From assembly GCA_922989275.2 (NCBI GenBank), contig OV277859.1:87230198-87294197 (forward strand): 64,000 nt of DNA. The letters run 5' to 3'. The stretch comes from Gari tellinella. Lineage: Eukaryota > Mollusca > Bivalvia > Cardiida > Psammobiidae. Positions 52,957-62,963 of this stretch are shown in pieces. Below the pieces are notes generated by a model. The model was not told where the DNA came from. It was given only the letters and a program-made list of their open reading frames with translations, and ran no database searches. A program made the position numbers and the translations under genes. Position 1 is the stretch's first letter; each line of letters begins with the position of its first letter.

Positions 52957-53436
52957 ACCTTTTACCCTATAGCATATTTCTAATCTTAAGGTTATTCTTA
53001 CGAGAATCTTTAGTATCAAATCATAGGAGAACAAAATCCATATTGGTTATTATGAAAGAACTCCTGGTGGGGACCAACCCGGAACCCATGCGTTGCTAAA
53101 GCTTCGAGTACTACATAACCCAAAAGTCAGGTATTGGAGTTATTATTCGTCACTATGCTATCTACCGAACACATCCCTTCTTAACAAAGTCATTATTTAC
53201 AATGACGAACACATCCATTTTCGACATTAAAGAAACTATATCGGTATAACACAGTTCGACTCGGACGAGCCCCGATCTTATTCCTACGAGAAACTATCGT
53301 AACAAATCATAGCAGAAAATGCCATATTGGATACAGGTATTATGAATGAAACACAAAAGCGTATGTTATAACCGCTATAGAATAGAATCCCATTCATAAA
53401 TCAGTCATTAAAAGGCAAACGTATGGGCAAATTGGT
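52957..53436. mobile_element. Core-2 TTAA MITE ends around an unrelated insertion with direct repeats
   Basis: GTTAACCTTTTACCCTATAG on the left and GTATGGGCAAATTGGTTAA on the right are the ends of the TTAA/core-2 family. The hairpin is absent. Instead, a roughly 65-bp direct repeat (52987-53055 and 53276-53350, sharing ACAAATCATAG, CCATATTGG, TATTATGAA) brackets about 220 bp of unrelated sequence. Confidence 0.55.
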
Positions 53437-53554
53437 TAAAGGCATAGCTTAATATAATGTATTTTTATGTAATTTGTATATTTTCACAAATTAATCTGGA
53501 TTGTTATCCTATATAATTGAAGCGTTAAACAATCATCGGAGCCTGCTAAACATA

Positions 53555-53756
53555 CAGTAGAAACTCTCTATTACGACCACTAAGTTGTGTAAAATATTAG
53601 TCGTTTAAGACAGGTGACTGCTTAAAGCAATGTGAAAGTGAAACAGAAAGCTCCTACGGGAGCTTTCTGTTTCACTTTCACATTGCTTTAAGCTGTCGCC
53701 TGTCCTTTATACGGACATTTAGCCTTTTTAGTGGTCGTACTAGAGAGGTTCTATTG
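53555..53756. mobile_element. CAGTAGAAACTCTC MITE with core-2 variant hairpin
   Basis: 202 bp, TA on both sides. The hairpin AAAGCAATGTGAAAGTGAAA, apex GCTCCTACGGGAGC, mirrors perfectly over about 68 bp. Confidence 0.95.
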
Positions 53757-53898
53757 TATTCTCGAAGTAAAGCCGGAAACTTCTTTCATTTTACATTACA
53801 GGGTCAAGGCACATTGCTTCGTATAACAGACTGAAAGACAAGAAGCTACTTGTCAGGGTGAAGAAAACCACCTTTAACTCAAAATCACTACATGGGTA

Positions 53899-54687
53899 TA
53901 GGCCGATTTTATTGACCTGACAGGGCGGAGTTTCGATGCGGACCTTTGCATTTCAACTTTTGGGGCGGCAGCACGCTCTTTTATTATCGGGATTTACCGT
54001 ATTCGTCTGCCGGTTTTTTGTCAACATTAGATATTACCGTATTGGACACTTTGACAGACGGAATATATAGTAAATAATGACAAACAGCTTGAATCCAGAT
54101 CAGACGCCGCGTAACACAGCGTCTTACCTGGATTCAAGCTGTGTGCAAATGTATACCAAGTCTTAATTGTCTCCCCTTTTAACAACCCCTCCAAAACAAC
54201 ACACGCAATCTTTGTCTCCCGTTGGGTGTTTTTATAGAGAGGGAACATTGCACACACCTTTTTCACGTGGATACGGTTACACGTTTATGTGTTTCTTCAT
54301 GCTGAAAGTATAGGAAAATAACTATTAAATACGGAATTATAACCTATCACCCCTAACATCAAATGCAAATGGGTTTATCTTTGCCAAAAGTTAGCTCCGC
54401 CCTGTCCAGGGCTGCCATAAGTTGACATGAAAAATCCTAAAATTTCTAAATTTGCATTTTTTAAGTGAGATTTTACGAATCGTTCCTTTACCCCCTAGCC
54501 TTTTTCTTGTTTTGTTGACATGCGACTACTTAAAGCAGGCTGTACGTAAAGCAGAATGCGCCTTAGGGCGTATTCTGCTTTACTTTCAGCCTGCTTTAAT
54601 CTACCATGAACTGGGGAAAAATCCGGAGATTTAGGAAAAAACTCGAGAAATGGCAGCCCTACCTGTCAGGTGAAACAAATCGGTCTA
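53899..54687 (+). mobile_element. TAGRCCGATTT composite element with nested hAT-like MITE
   Basis: TAGGCCGATTTTATTGACCT at the left is inverted at the right (CAGGTGAAACAAATCGGTCTA), TA on both sides. It carries half of a CAGTGTTCCC-type MITE with core-1 hairpin (54080-54150) and is interrupted by the element at 54407-54661. Without the interruption it is about 530 bp, like the copy at 45743. Confidence 0.88.
54407..54661 (+). mobile_element. hAT-like CAGGGCTGCC MITE with core-2 hairpin, nested
   Basis: CAGGGCTGCCATAAGTTGA / GAGAAATGGCAGCCCTA ends, flanked on both sides by CCTGTC (54401-54406 and 54662-54667). The uninterrupted target CCTGTCAGG is seen in the sister at 45760. Inside is AAAGCAGGCTGTACGTAAAG with apex GCGCCTTAGGGCG, the core-2 hairpin. 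Confidence 0.9.
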
Positions 54688-56165
54688 TAGACACATATGA
54701 GGTCATTTCTCTCTTTCCTTTTTTCAGTTCAATATTTTATCATCTCCGTGAGTAGGTGCACGTGGGTCGGAGATCCATCCCACTCTACACCTTACACTAC
54801 ATAGTAAATATTTATTTCTACAAATATATTGACATAATTTTTGTGTATATATAAAAAGACATGCCTCTTTTTTGTAGCAAGAGTGTTTCAAGCGTCAATA
54901 GAGGTAATTTCTCTTAGCAAATGTGTATATAAAGGGGTTATTATAAGGCAAAGGGTTAATAAAACATTGAACACGGAGAGTGTCAATTTCGTCGTCCTAA
55001 GGCTACAATTTCTTTGTCTAGACTGAAGCAAACATTCGATAAAAGTTATTATTTATTTGAGCCGAGTCACGGAAGTATGAATTGTATCGAGTGTCTGACT
55101 CGAAGTTGTTTGTGTATAAATAACACATTTAGGAGTACATTGAACGAGCCAGCCGTCTTTTGTTTGGACATAATTTAGCTGCATTTATAAAGCGATTGAT
55201 ACTAATCAGTTTTGGTAAAGGAATTCTTATACACTGTATAAAGGTGACTGCTTATGGCTGAAATTAAACAGAACGCTTTTGTTTATTTTTTTTCTTTTAC
55301 TCTCAGTTAACTTGAGGGTATGGAACACCAACAAGGCTCTGTTGAGCCGAATTCCTAACATTTCGAATCCTTCTCACGTGTGAAGAATTCGTACGAATTC
55401 GTCATCATTTCATAAGAATATGTCACACATGTGTGAAGAATTCGTACTGACTCTCAGCACCCCCGCCCCCTGACAGTAGATACGAATTCTTCGCATGTCG
55501 AAAAAAATAAAAAAAATAATGTAAAAATGTTGTGCATACGAAAACCTCACACTTTCCAAAAAAGCTTTTTGCCACCCAGATGGATAAGGGGACACATTAG
55601 GTTTGGTTTACTTGATAGAGGTTTTATATTTCACAGAATGACAAAACATATGTAGTAGACTCTCTGTTTAAATTGGGTCATAAGGTATAAGATCAAGGTC
55701 ACACGGGGTAGAAATGTCACATTTTCAGCACTCGATATAATTAATTATAGACACATAAAACTGAAAAAATAGCATGGTAATAATAGCACTTTGGTGACCA
55801 TATAATTTACTCGATTCCGTCGTATCGGATCTGTACGATGCATTCTAAGATCTTTATGAATGTATGGGCCGGTTTTTGTGTCACCAGCTGAAGGCAAAGA
55901 TGATAAGTCGGGGTCGGTCACTTTTCGTATGTCGAATAATTGTACCAAACATCTGCTTTTTTGTCTTGTTTGGCCTTTCGGTTCATTCACAAGAAACTAA
56001 AAAAGTGTCAAAACTGAACTTTGGGTTGTTTATGTGTATATTATGGAGTATTAGTATCTGATATTGACAAATAAACAGAAAATAAAGATAAAATCTTTTT
56101 TGGAAAAATATATTTTACAGGGCCAAATCGGAGGCTTCGTGAACCTTATCCTTTGGCAGTAAAAA
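54688..56165. other. Stretch without recognised genes
   Basis: An 81-codon minus frame (55745-55990, starting MNEPKGQTRQKSRCLVQLFD) looks protein-like but is unassigned. GAAGAATTCGTAC is repeated with mirrored copies at 55380-55500. Otherwise plain. Confidence 0.3.
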
Positions 56166-56171
56166 TGTTAA

Positions 56172-56410
56172 TCTGAACATCTCATAGAAACGCCTTTTAG
56201 CGCATTTAATTTATTCTTCCACTGAAGAAAATAGTTCCAATGTATACAGTCAAAAACATGTACCAATATTTTCTACATCTTAGCAGATAGTAGCTTAAAG
56301 CAGACTGGAAGTAAAGCAGAATGCGCCTGAAGGCGCATTATGCTTTACTTTCAATCTGCTTTAAGTAGGCATCTGTCTTTCTAACTAGAAACAGGCTATG
56401 GGATAAAGGG
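56172..56410 (-). mobile_element. TTAA/core-2 MITE, left end eroded
   Basis: TTAATCTGAA stands on both sides (56168 and 56411). The hairpin is GTAAAGCAGAATGCGCC TGAA GGCGCATTATGC, and GTATACAGTCAAAAACATG is the family segment. Confidence 0.88.
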
Positions 56411-57321
56411 TTAATCTGAAGATATCAATTCCAGTTTAAGCTCAACCTCTCTAAAATCTAACTCTTTCTCAGTAAAATACATCTGTCTCTTTTAATCCGT
56501 CCAATGCCAAAAACAGCGTCATTTTAATATTAGGTGTCTGCACTATCTTTTCAAAATGAGATTTAAATTAAAACAGGCAAGTTTCAGACATTAATTTCAC
56601 AAAAGAATGGTTAGAGGGGGTAACACGTGTTTTCTTTCATAACAAAATGTTGGTGTTCAAAGAACTATTTACACTTCACACTATTCGGAAGTTATGAGCC
56701 TGATCAGGCGCCGGATATTTTGACGTAAGTACAGGCAACATAATATTTGAAACTTGAATACAAATAAACCATCAACATTTAAAAGCATTGCCGTTTTCTA
56801 TTCTTTTTGTAGTATCATACTCAAAGTTTGCTAAGCACCAAAGGTGTATGCACCTTCAAAGCAACCTTTACATCGACCCTATCACTTTCTCACTTTACAA
56901 CTTTCCACAGATTTGTTCAATGTCAACACAATTGGCAGGAGTTGTAGCTAGAGGTCTTTTATATAGATTCTGATGTGACTTACACAGAAAAATGTCCCAT
57001 GCGATTGCATTGGTAAAACATATCAAATATGATTTTTTCACCGAAGACTGCAAAAGACACATATTTTGTCTCTGAGTTAACGAACATGCTTTACAATTCA
57101 ATAAAGTTTGCAATTTAATATTGAAAGGTAAATCATCGTTGTACCAAAGAATAACATATATAATAACATTAAAATGCAGATCCAGAATTCAATAAATTTA
57201 AAAAAAGTTGGTAAAATCTCAAAATCTTTTATAATTTTCTCAATTTTCGCCTATGTAGATATATGCCAGTGTTCTCATCACAAGCAACCCTAAACATTCA
57301 TAAAATCATTCACGATGATCT

Positions 57322-57645
57322 TCATTATGAATCTGAAATTGCTGTTTGCTTTTGTTGCAAGTGACGAGTTTCTGGATTTTATGAACAAATTCTTCAAATG
57401 TTACCCACAGTCACCCTCTTTACTTGGCCATTATTTAAACGACGCTCATTCTCCTTTACCTTTTGTTGGCATCACTATCATCTTCATCAAGTTCCATAAC
57501 CATTGCTGGCTATATGTATTGGTCAAATACCACCAATACAAACATACCTATTGTTGCTATATCGCTGTTGTATCTATTGATATCAATAACAATATCTAAA
57601 CCAGCTTCTGCTTCTTCACTTGCCTTTGCCTTCTTAGCTTCGTCT
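57322..57645 (-). pseudogene. Possible coding remnant on the minus strand, unrecognised
   Basis: Read on the minus strand, 57645 downward gives EAKKAKASEEAEAGLDIVID; a later block gives AMVMELDEDDSDANKR followed by GTAAAG; and a third gives TFEEFVHKIQKLVTCNKSKQ. The blocks are in different frames with AG/GT dinucleotides near some edges, so short exons or a decayed gene are possible. No family recognised. Confidence 0.18.
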
Positions 57646-57794
57646 TAAAATTGACACTGCTCTTTTCAGATCAGATTCCATTTGTTCTGCCCTTGATTTG
57701 ACAATCGTTGAGCCCGGCGACAAAACTGTCAGGTACGTTAACACAATGGTCAGGAACGAGGGAACTACAAATATCTATAATAAAAACAAAAAAC

Positions 57795-57963
57795 CTCTCT
57801 ATCTAATCCTGTCTTGAGACATCTCTTTGGAATTGTCTTTTCAAGACGATTCTAAATAGATGTCACAAGACAGGATTAGATGGAGAAATAGATAATAATG
57901 GAGACTTTTATCATCTAACTTACGACTATATTTGTCGTACGAAATTTTATGAAACGAGTCCCT
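57795..57963. mobile_element. CCCGTTTC MITE with core-3 hairpin, left end lost
   Basis: CTATCTAATCCTGTCTTGAG, apex GGAATTGTCTTTTCAAGACG, mirror CACAAGACAGGATTAGATGG and right end GTACGAAATTTTATGAAACG. Confidence 0.88.
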
Positions 57964-58810
57964 GGTGTTTCTGGCAGAAGTTATCAGCAGAACCAAAGTC
58001 AACAGGTCTACATGATTATATCCATCCAAACGGGGGAAAAGTACCGGCGAATTAGGTTAAATGTCAAATGCTATACACGTTCCAAAAAATGAACGTTTCT
58101 GACTGTTTTTAATATTTATACGCAACTGTTCTTTTTTTGTCAAAATATTATATTTATGTAAATTATAAAAAGGACATGTAATGCTTATAAAGAAATCGTA
58201 TTGAAATATATGAGTAGCCTTATGTACTTAACATAGACATGGCATTTTGATTCAACGTATCTGGCATTTTTTGGCGTAACACTTCAATATTACAAGTTTG
58301 TATGCTAATACCATTGTTTACTTCAGATCAATATACTGTTGTTATTTGCAATGGCAAATCTAAAAATGTAGTAAATCGAGTACTATCCAAAACATATTCT
58401 ATTTTATAGCATATTCTTTTAGTTATTGTACCTGACTCAGTTTTAATAGACAACAAAAAAAACAATATTTTATCAAAGGTTTGTATTTCAATATATATTT
58501 TATTGTATTCAAACCAATAAATGGACTATAACGATGACACATTAAAGATATACAACGGTACAGTGCTGACTCAAGTCATTTTCTGAACCTTTTAAATTGA
58601 AATACCCAAATCTGGGACAGGGGATTTTTCTTAAAGTTTGAAGAATATCAACAATAAAATAGTTTACTCTAATGCTATATATTCAAGAAATGATTACATT
58701 TTACTTTCTCCTTATCACTGTCGACAATAAAAATAATATATGAATAAATTATTCGAAACAGCAGTGCAAAAATTAGCTTAGGACATTACAATATCGAAAA
58801 TGGGCAGTGA
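57964..58810. other. No feature recognised
   Basis: Very AT-rich flank of the mariner insertion. Confidence 0.4.
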
Positions 58811-60148
58811 CGAGGGATGTTCAAATTAAAATGCAACTCGGGTTATTTTATGCACTTTGGCACGCTTTTTTGCGAAAATTTACCTGAATGGCATAGGGGC
58901 ATCAATTATCTTTCAGTCGATACCGGTTTTGTGTAAATCAGTCCAGTCTAGCAATGACTACACACCGAGACATATTGTATACTCGTATATACTAATGATA
59001 AAATGGTTGGGAAAAAGTATGCGTTCGCTATAGAAATACGGGCCTATATCAAGAACCGCTGTTTTCTTGGTATAGGTGCAAAGGAGATATTTAATGAAAT
59101 ATGCTACATTTATGCACCTGGTGAGCTGTCTTATGCCTCAGTAATTAGATGGTGCAAGAAGTTTGCATGTGGCATTACGTCCTTTCAAGATGCACCCTGT
59201 GGCCACCGCATGCGGACAGCAACCAGCCAAGAAATGGTAGAAAAAATCCAGGATATTCTATCAACAGATGCAAGATTTACTGTTAGAGAAATAGCCCGAA
59301 AGGTAGGGATCTCACGAGGAGCTGCTCATACCATTCTGAAGAAACATTTTAAATTGAACAAAATATCTGCACGATGGATACCCCATCTGCTCACAGAGAA
59401 GCAGAAACGCCTCCGGGTAAAAACTGCCAAAATGTTGCTTAAAATGTGCCCAAATTACAATAGTCGCTCTTTCGCCAATATTGTTACAGGCGATGAGACC
59501 TGGGTTCATTTCTACGAGCCCAAGCGCAAGTTTCAGAACAAAATATGGGCTACGAAACACATGAAAAGGCCATGCATAGCAAAACGTACAATCAGTGTGA
59601 AAAAGGTAAGGTTTGTTATTTTCTTCACAAATCAGGGACCTGCTTTGCAAATTGCTCTACAGAAAGGAAAGTCGGTCAATAGCAAGTTTTACAGAGGGGT
59701 TGTTCTCAAGAAATTGAGAAAATACTTCAAAAAACGAAGGCCTGCAACGGGTTTGTCGGGTGTTAGGTTATTACATGACCACGCGTCTTGCCACAAGTCC
59801 GCCATTGTACGTGGGTTTCTGAGGCAGGAAAAAGTAGTCGAACTTCCACATCCTCCTTATTCACCTGACCTTGCCCCCGGTGACTTCTACCTGTCTCCGA
59901 AACTCAAAAAGTACCTCACAGGAAGAAAATATAAAACAAGAAAAGCTCTTGGTTCAGCCATATTCCAGTGTCTCAATTGTATACCAAGAAAGGACTACGA
60001 AAATGCCTTTAAAATTGGATTAAAAGGCTGAAACTGTGCATAGCACACACAGGCGAATACTTTGACGGAATCAAATAATTGGTTTCAAGCTATTCTAAAA
60101 TCTGATCCAAATATAACCTGAGTTGCATTTCAATTTGAACATCCCTCG
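58811..60148 (+). mobile_element. Mariner element, 1338 bp
   Basis: 36-bp terminal inverted repeats: CGAGGGATGTTCAAATTAAA.. at the left and its mirror at 60113-60148, with two mismatches. TA follows the right end (60149-60150); the left flank is GA, so one base of the expected TA duplication has changed. Length, ends and a single ORF are typical of mariner. Confidence 0.95.
59003..60031 (+). CDS. Mariner transposase (DD34D), C-terminal frameshift
   Basis: The 342-residue protein catalyses cut-and-paste transposition at TA sites in the nucleus. The N-terminal DNA-binding part has two helix-turn-helix regions (about residues 11-57 and 94-116, VREIARKVGISRGAAHTIL). The mariner linker motif appears as WIPHLL at 125-130. 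The catalytic triad is D164 (GDETWVHFYEP), D259 (HDHA) and D294 (YSPDLAPGD), with 34 residues between the second and third, the DD34D signature. The usual HDNA is HDHA here. Family proteins are about 345 residues and end in a W..RL..CI..GEYF-type tail. That tail is present in another frame from about 60016 to a TAA at 60076-60078, so one base was lost near 60010-60016. The first 333 or so residues are undamaged; activity is uncertain. Confidence 0.95.
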   Translation: MVGKKYAFAIEIRAYIKNRCFLGIGAKEIFNEICYIYAPGELSYASVIRWCKKFACGITSFQDAPCGHRMRTATSQEMVEKIQDILSTDARFTVREIARKVGISRGAAHTILKKHFKLNKISARWIPHLLTEKQKRLRVKTAKMLLKMCPNYNSRSFANIVTGDETWVHFYEPKRKFQNKIWATKHMKRPCIAKRTISVKKVRFVIFFTNQGPALQIALQKGKSVNSKFYRGVVLKKLRKYFKKRRPATGLSGVRLLHDHASCHKSAIVRGFLRQEKVVELPHPPYSPDLAPGDFYLSPKLKKYLTGRKYKTRKALGSAIFQCLNCIPRKDYENAFKIGLKG

Positions 60149-60172
60149 TAACTGGCATTGAGTGTACAGAAC

Positions 60173-60440
60173 CAGGGGTGCATTTCATAAACCTTCGTAC
60201 GACAAAAACGGTCGTAAGTCAAAACTTGAAAGTACATTTAATTTCTAATTTCTCTATATAACCCTGTCTTGTTATATCTCTTTGGAATCGTCTTTTCAAG
60301 ACGATTCCACAGAGATGTCACAAGACAGTATTAGATAGAGAAGTAAATAATATATCTAATTGAATGAAGCTTTTATAATCTGACATACGACAATATTTGT
60401 CGTACGAAGTTTTATGAAGTTTTTATGAAACGGACCCCTG
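60173..60440. mobile_element. CAGGGGTCC MITE with core-3 hairpin
   Basis: CAGGGGTGCATTTCATAAAC / TTATGAAACGGACCCCTG ends, hAT-like. Apex GGAATCGTCTTTTCAAGACG. A short duplication (GAAGTTTTTATGAA) lies near the right end. It lies 24 bp from the mariner. Confidence 0.92.
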
Positions 60441-60636
60441 AACAAGTGTTAAAGTTATCACAACCCTAATAATAATATCTCCAAGCTTCGATCGAATTGA
60501 ACAAACATGTTGGAAGTTAAAGGGTTAGAATGCGATAGGGTCTATGCATTGGAACCTATGAATGTGTTTATCATTGATGCTAAGAAAAGTTTGAGTAGTA
60601 CATGTTTTATGTTTACGTTACTTTCTGTTTTATGAA

Positions 60637-60835
60637 CCCCTTCAACACTGCCTTACCAAAAGTGCAATTGTCATTTGCAAACAGTTTGAGCCTTAATCAG
60701 ACGCCGTGTAACGCGGCGTGTGACCTGGTTCCAAACTGTTTAAGACTTATTGCAAATTATCTAAAAAAATTGACTTGAAGAAATAAAAGCTGGCGAAAAT
60801 AATTTAAAACAGATGACGTCATGGTGGTGATGGGG
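60637..60835 (+). mobile_element. CCCCTTCAC-type TTAA MITE with core-1 hairpin
   Basis: CCCCTTCAACACTGCC / GTGGTGATGGGG ends; hairpin GACGCCGTGTAACGCGGCGT. Its right-hand TTAA was split by the next element. Confidence 0.88.
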
Positions 60836-60838
60836 TTA

Positions 60839-61084
60839 CAGTGGAGAATCTGTTATTCTTTCCCAATAAACGCGTTTACGCTAAAACTATTATTTGCAGT
60901 GCAAACAGTTTGGAGCCAGATCAGACGCCGGGTAACCCGGCGTCTGATCAGGCTCCGAACTGTTTGCTACCAAGATAAACAAGAATTATCAGAATTGTCC
61001 AAAAGTTGTTCTTTTCTACGTTTTAGTGTTTTGCGTTTGCGTACGTTTGCGTTTAAACGGGAAAGAATAACAGATTCTCCACTG
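60839..61084 (+). mobile_element. CAGTGGAGAA MITE inserted in the TTAA of its neighbour
   Basis: 246 bp, TA at 60837-60838 and 61085-61086. The left flank GGGGTTA and right flank TAAC together restore TTAA, so it landed in the target duplication of the older MITE. Two differences from 62964. Confidence 0.96.
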
Positions 61085-61401
61085 TAACACGAGAAAGAGC
61101 AATGGTTCGCCACTGTAACAACTGCGGTAATCAGGGATAGGTTGGAGACTGAAGACCTCTACATTAACCTCATTTTATATAAATACAACAAAATTGCTCT
61201 CTTTACGGTCAAAATGTCACGGTTGTTTTTGTGGTTATATTTGCGGAAGGGAAGCATTTTCATAATAATAGGCATGTCTGATTGTGTTCTATAAACAGAA
61301 AAACAAACCTGATAGGGGACTCGATCAAAAAACGTCACGTTTTATGTGTAATAGCGTAAGCCTTGTCCTACGGTACATTTTGAAGGTTTCAATCATTGCT
61401 G

Positions 61402-61700
61402 AACCCTTATCATGGTAAATTCCCGTCTGCTTCAAATTTATGATCTGCTAAAAGCTGAAAATCCTACGGTGCAACGGGTCGTGAGTTCGACCAATGTCGG
61501 ACCGAGTCCTTCGGATGAAACGCTATATAGATCTACCGCGGTCCGATGTAACGATCTTTTTTGCATCCAGATGTTACGCCGAGAAACTCAGCGTCTGGTC
61601 AGGGTCCAAGGTTATAAAGCGTTTGAGTTTAGTCTGAAATCGTTCTCAAGCATTTTAATGGTCAGATGTGAGCAAAACTATTTATAACTTTGGACCCTGG
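61402..61700. mobile_element. Core-1 MITE remnant with a tRNA-SINE-like insertion
   Basis: AACCCTTATCATGGTAAATT opens a CCCTTATC-type MITE. At 61465-61540, GGTCGTGAGTTCGACC and GGACCGAGTCCTTCGGATGA resemble the B box and body of tRNA-derived SINEs. GTTACGCCGAGAAACTCAGC and GTCTGGTCAGGGTCCAAGG are the decayed hairpin. Confidence 0.45.
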
Positions 61701-61740
61701 ATCCAGTTTGTTTGACTCTAATATTTTCGGAAAGAAAATA

Positions 61741-61916
61741 CAATCAAACTCGATAATCCGAACATACATGTTTTCAAAGTTAAAAGGTTGCTTAGCCACG
61801 TTTCATCTTTGAAATACGGGTAGTTTTTACTTTAGCGAGATCGATCTATCGAAAATAAGCTTATGAAATACCTGTCAGGTCGATTTAAGCGAGTTCAAAG
61901 TATCGAGTTTCGACTG
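61741..61916. mobile_element. CAGTCGAAACTCGA-family MITE
   Basis: CAATCAAACTCGATAATCC / GTATCGAGTTTCGACTG ends with TA on both sides. Internal CAAAGTTAAAAGGTTGC and GCCACGTTTCATCTTTG are mirrored. Confidence 0.85.
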
Positions 61917-61998
61917 TAAATAAACACTGATCGTTATTGTTGACGACACGTTTTTGCAGACGACAACTACACATTATGCAGACATTTGAAAAGGAAAC

Positions 61999-62027
61999 TA
62001 TTTGGACATGACTATGTCCTTCCTCAG
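61999..62027 (-). ncRNA. Hammerhead-like motif, decayed
   Basis: On the minus strand: CTGAGGA, a GGACAT/ATGTCC stem, then AAAT where GAAA is expected. One core base differs and an extra A precedes the stem. It directly follows the Penelope-like coding remnant. Activity is unlikely in this copy. Confidence 0.3.
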
Positions 62028-62081
62028 AACACTGACTACTGGTCATCTTGGGCAATTTACGCCATTGCATCTGTGAGCGGC

Positions 62082-62192
62082 GAAAACAGAGTCGTAGGCT
62101 CGTGACAGTTTGTAGGCACCCTCGTCCCTGTTCATAGTCGAAGACTGGCGTTTTATCCGTATTGCTTCTGTCACTTGCCTTGTCCGAGGTTC
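62082..62192 (-). pseudogene. Penelope-like element C-terminal fragment
   Basis: The minus-strand frame contains RTRQVTEAIRIKRQSSTMNR followed by DEGAYKLSRAYDSVF. The text EAIRI....MNRDEG.Y.LS..YD is what I associate with the region after the GIY-YIG endonuclease in Penelope-like retroelements of aquatic animals. Only this end is left; no GIY-YIG or reverse-transcriptase core precedes it. The containing open frame is 94 codons (62043-62327). Confidence 0.5.
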
Positions 62193-62265
62193 ATCCTCCC
62201 TATCTTTTGAACTTGTCACGTTTGCAAGGGCGGAAATAGCCGAAGATACACCAGTAGTCAGTGCT

Positions 62266-62294
62266 CTGAGTAAGGACTTAGTTATGTCCGAAAC
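62266..62294 (+). ncRNA. Hammerhead-like motif, inverted partner
   Basis: CTGAGTA, stem GGACTTAGTTATGTCC, GAAAC. The second core guanine is T. About 50 bp around it (62245-62298) is an inverted copy of 61995-62046. Confidence 0.3.
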
Positions 62295-62559
62295 TGTCAA
62301 GTAAATAAATATTTTGGTTTGTGTCAAAGAAAAAATATCTACCTATTAAATTTACCAAGAAGATGAACTCATTCAAGGATACTTGTTCTCCATAGTTTGT
62401 CGTATTTTCCTAAACCTGGCAACGTAATGCCTTTTGGTTGGCAGCCGAAAACAAGTTTAACCCATTTGGATTTTTTCTTACTTATATATTTGATTACATG
62501 TAGTCCATTTTTGGTCTAAGGAGCGTAAGGTCTAAATATTCATTTTCGTTTTCTGTTAT

Positions 62560-62660
62560 ATTGAAATTACTATCAACAAACAGTGTAGACTCTGATCAGA
62601 TGCCGCATTATGCGGCGTCTGATCAGAGAATTATATTGTTTGCCTACATGTTTTATATAC
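62560..62660. mobile_element. CAAACAGTGTAGAC element with core-1 apex
   Basis: ATTACTATCAACAAACAGTG, TAGACTCTGATCAGATGCCG / GCGGCGTCTGATCAGAG; the distal right arm has decayed. Same family as 28980. Confidence 0.8.
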
Positions 62661-62963
62661 ATACGACCGTTGGCACATATTGGTTAATGGACGCCTATTT
62701 TGGTGCTATCTGTTATATTTCAGCTATACTTGTCTACAGTCAACTAAACTGTCATTGGTAAATTTACTCTTGTTCATGTTACTCAACGTGGTATTTTACT
62801 AAATGGGTAATTTTGTGAAATAACATGATCGTACTGAAGTTCAAACAGGAGCGATTTGTTGTGTGTATATTTACTAATCCTGTGACATATCGGTCATAAA
62901 GAGACGCATCGTGACGTGGATTTTCAGTATATAGAACTCTCTGTTGGTCTTCTAATTATTTTA

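Noticed and set aside
53056..53278. Possible tRNA-derived SINE on the minus strand (TAGCATAGTGAC and GGGTTCCGGGTT)
   Set aside because: The two boxes are about 75 bp apart, too far for a polymerase III promoter, and no SINE body was recognised.
59312..59650. 112-codon ORF antisense to the mariner transposase
   Set aside because: A shadow of the transposase gene.
60821..61087. Recurrent 60-98-codon ORFs reading VWSQIRRRVTRRLIRLQTVC (also 4940, 21034, 48529, 62916)
   Set aside because: They are translations of the CAGTGGAGAA MITE and its hairpin. Similarity between them is DNA repeat identity, not a protein family.
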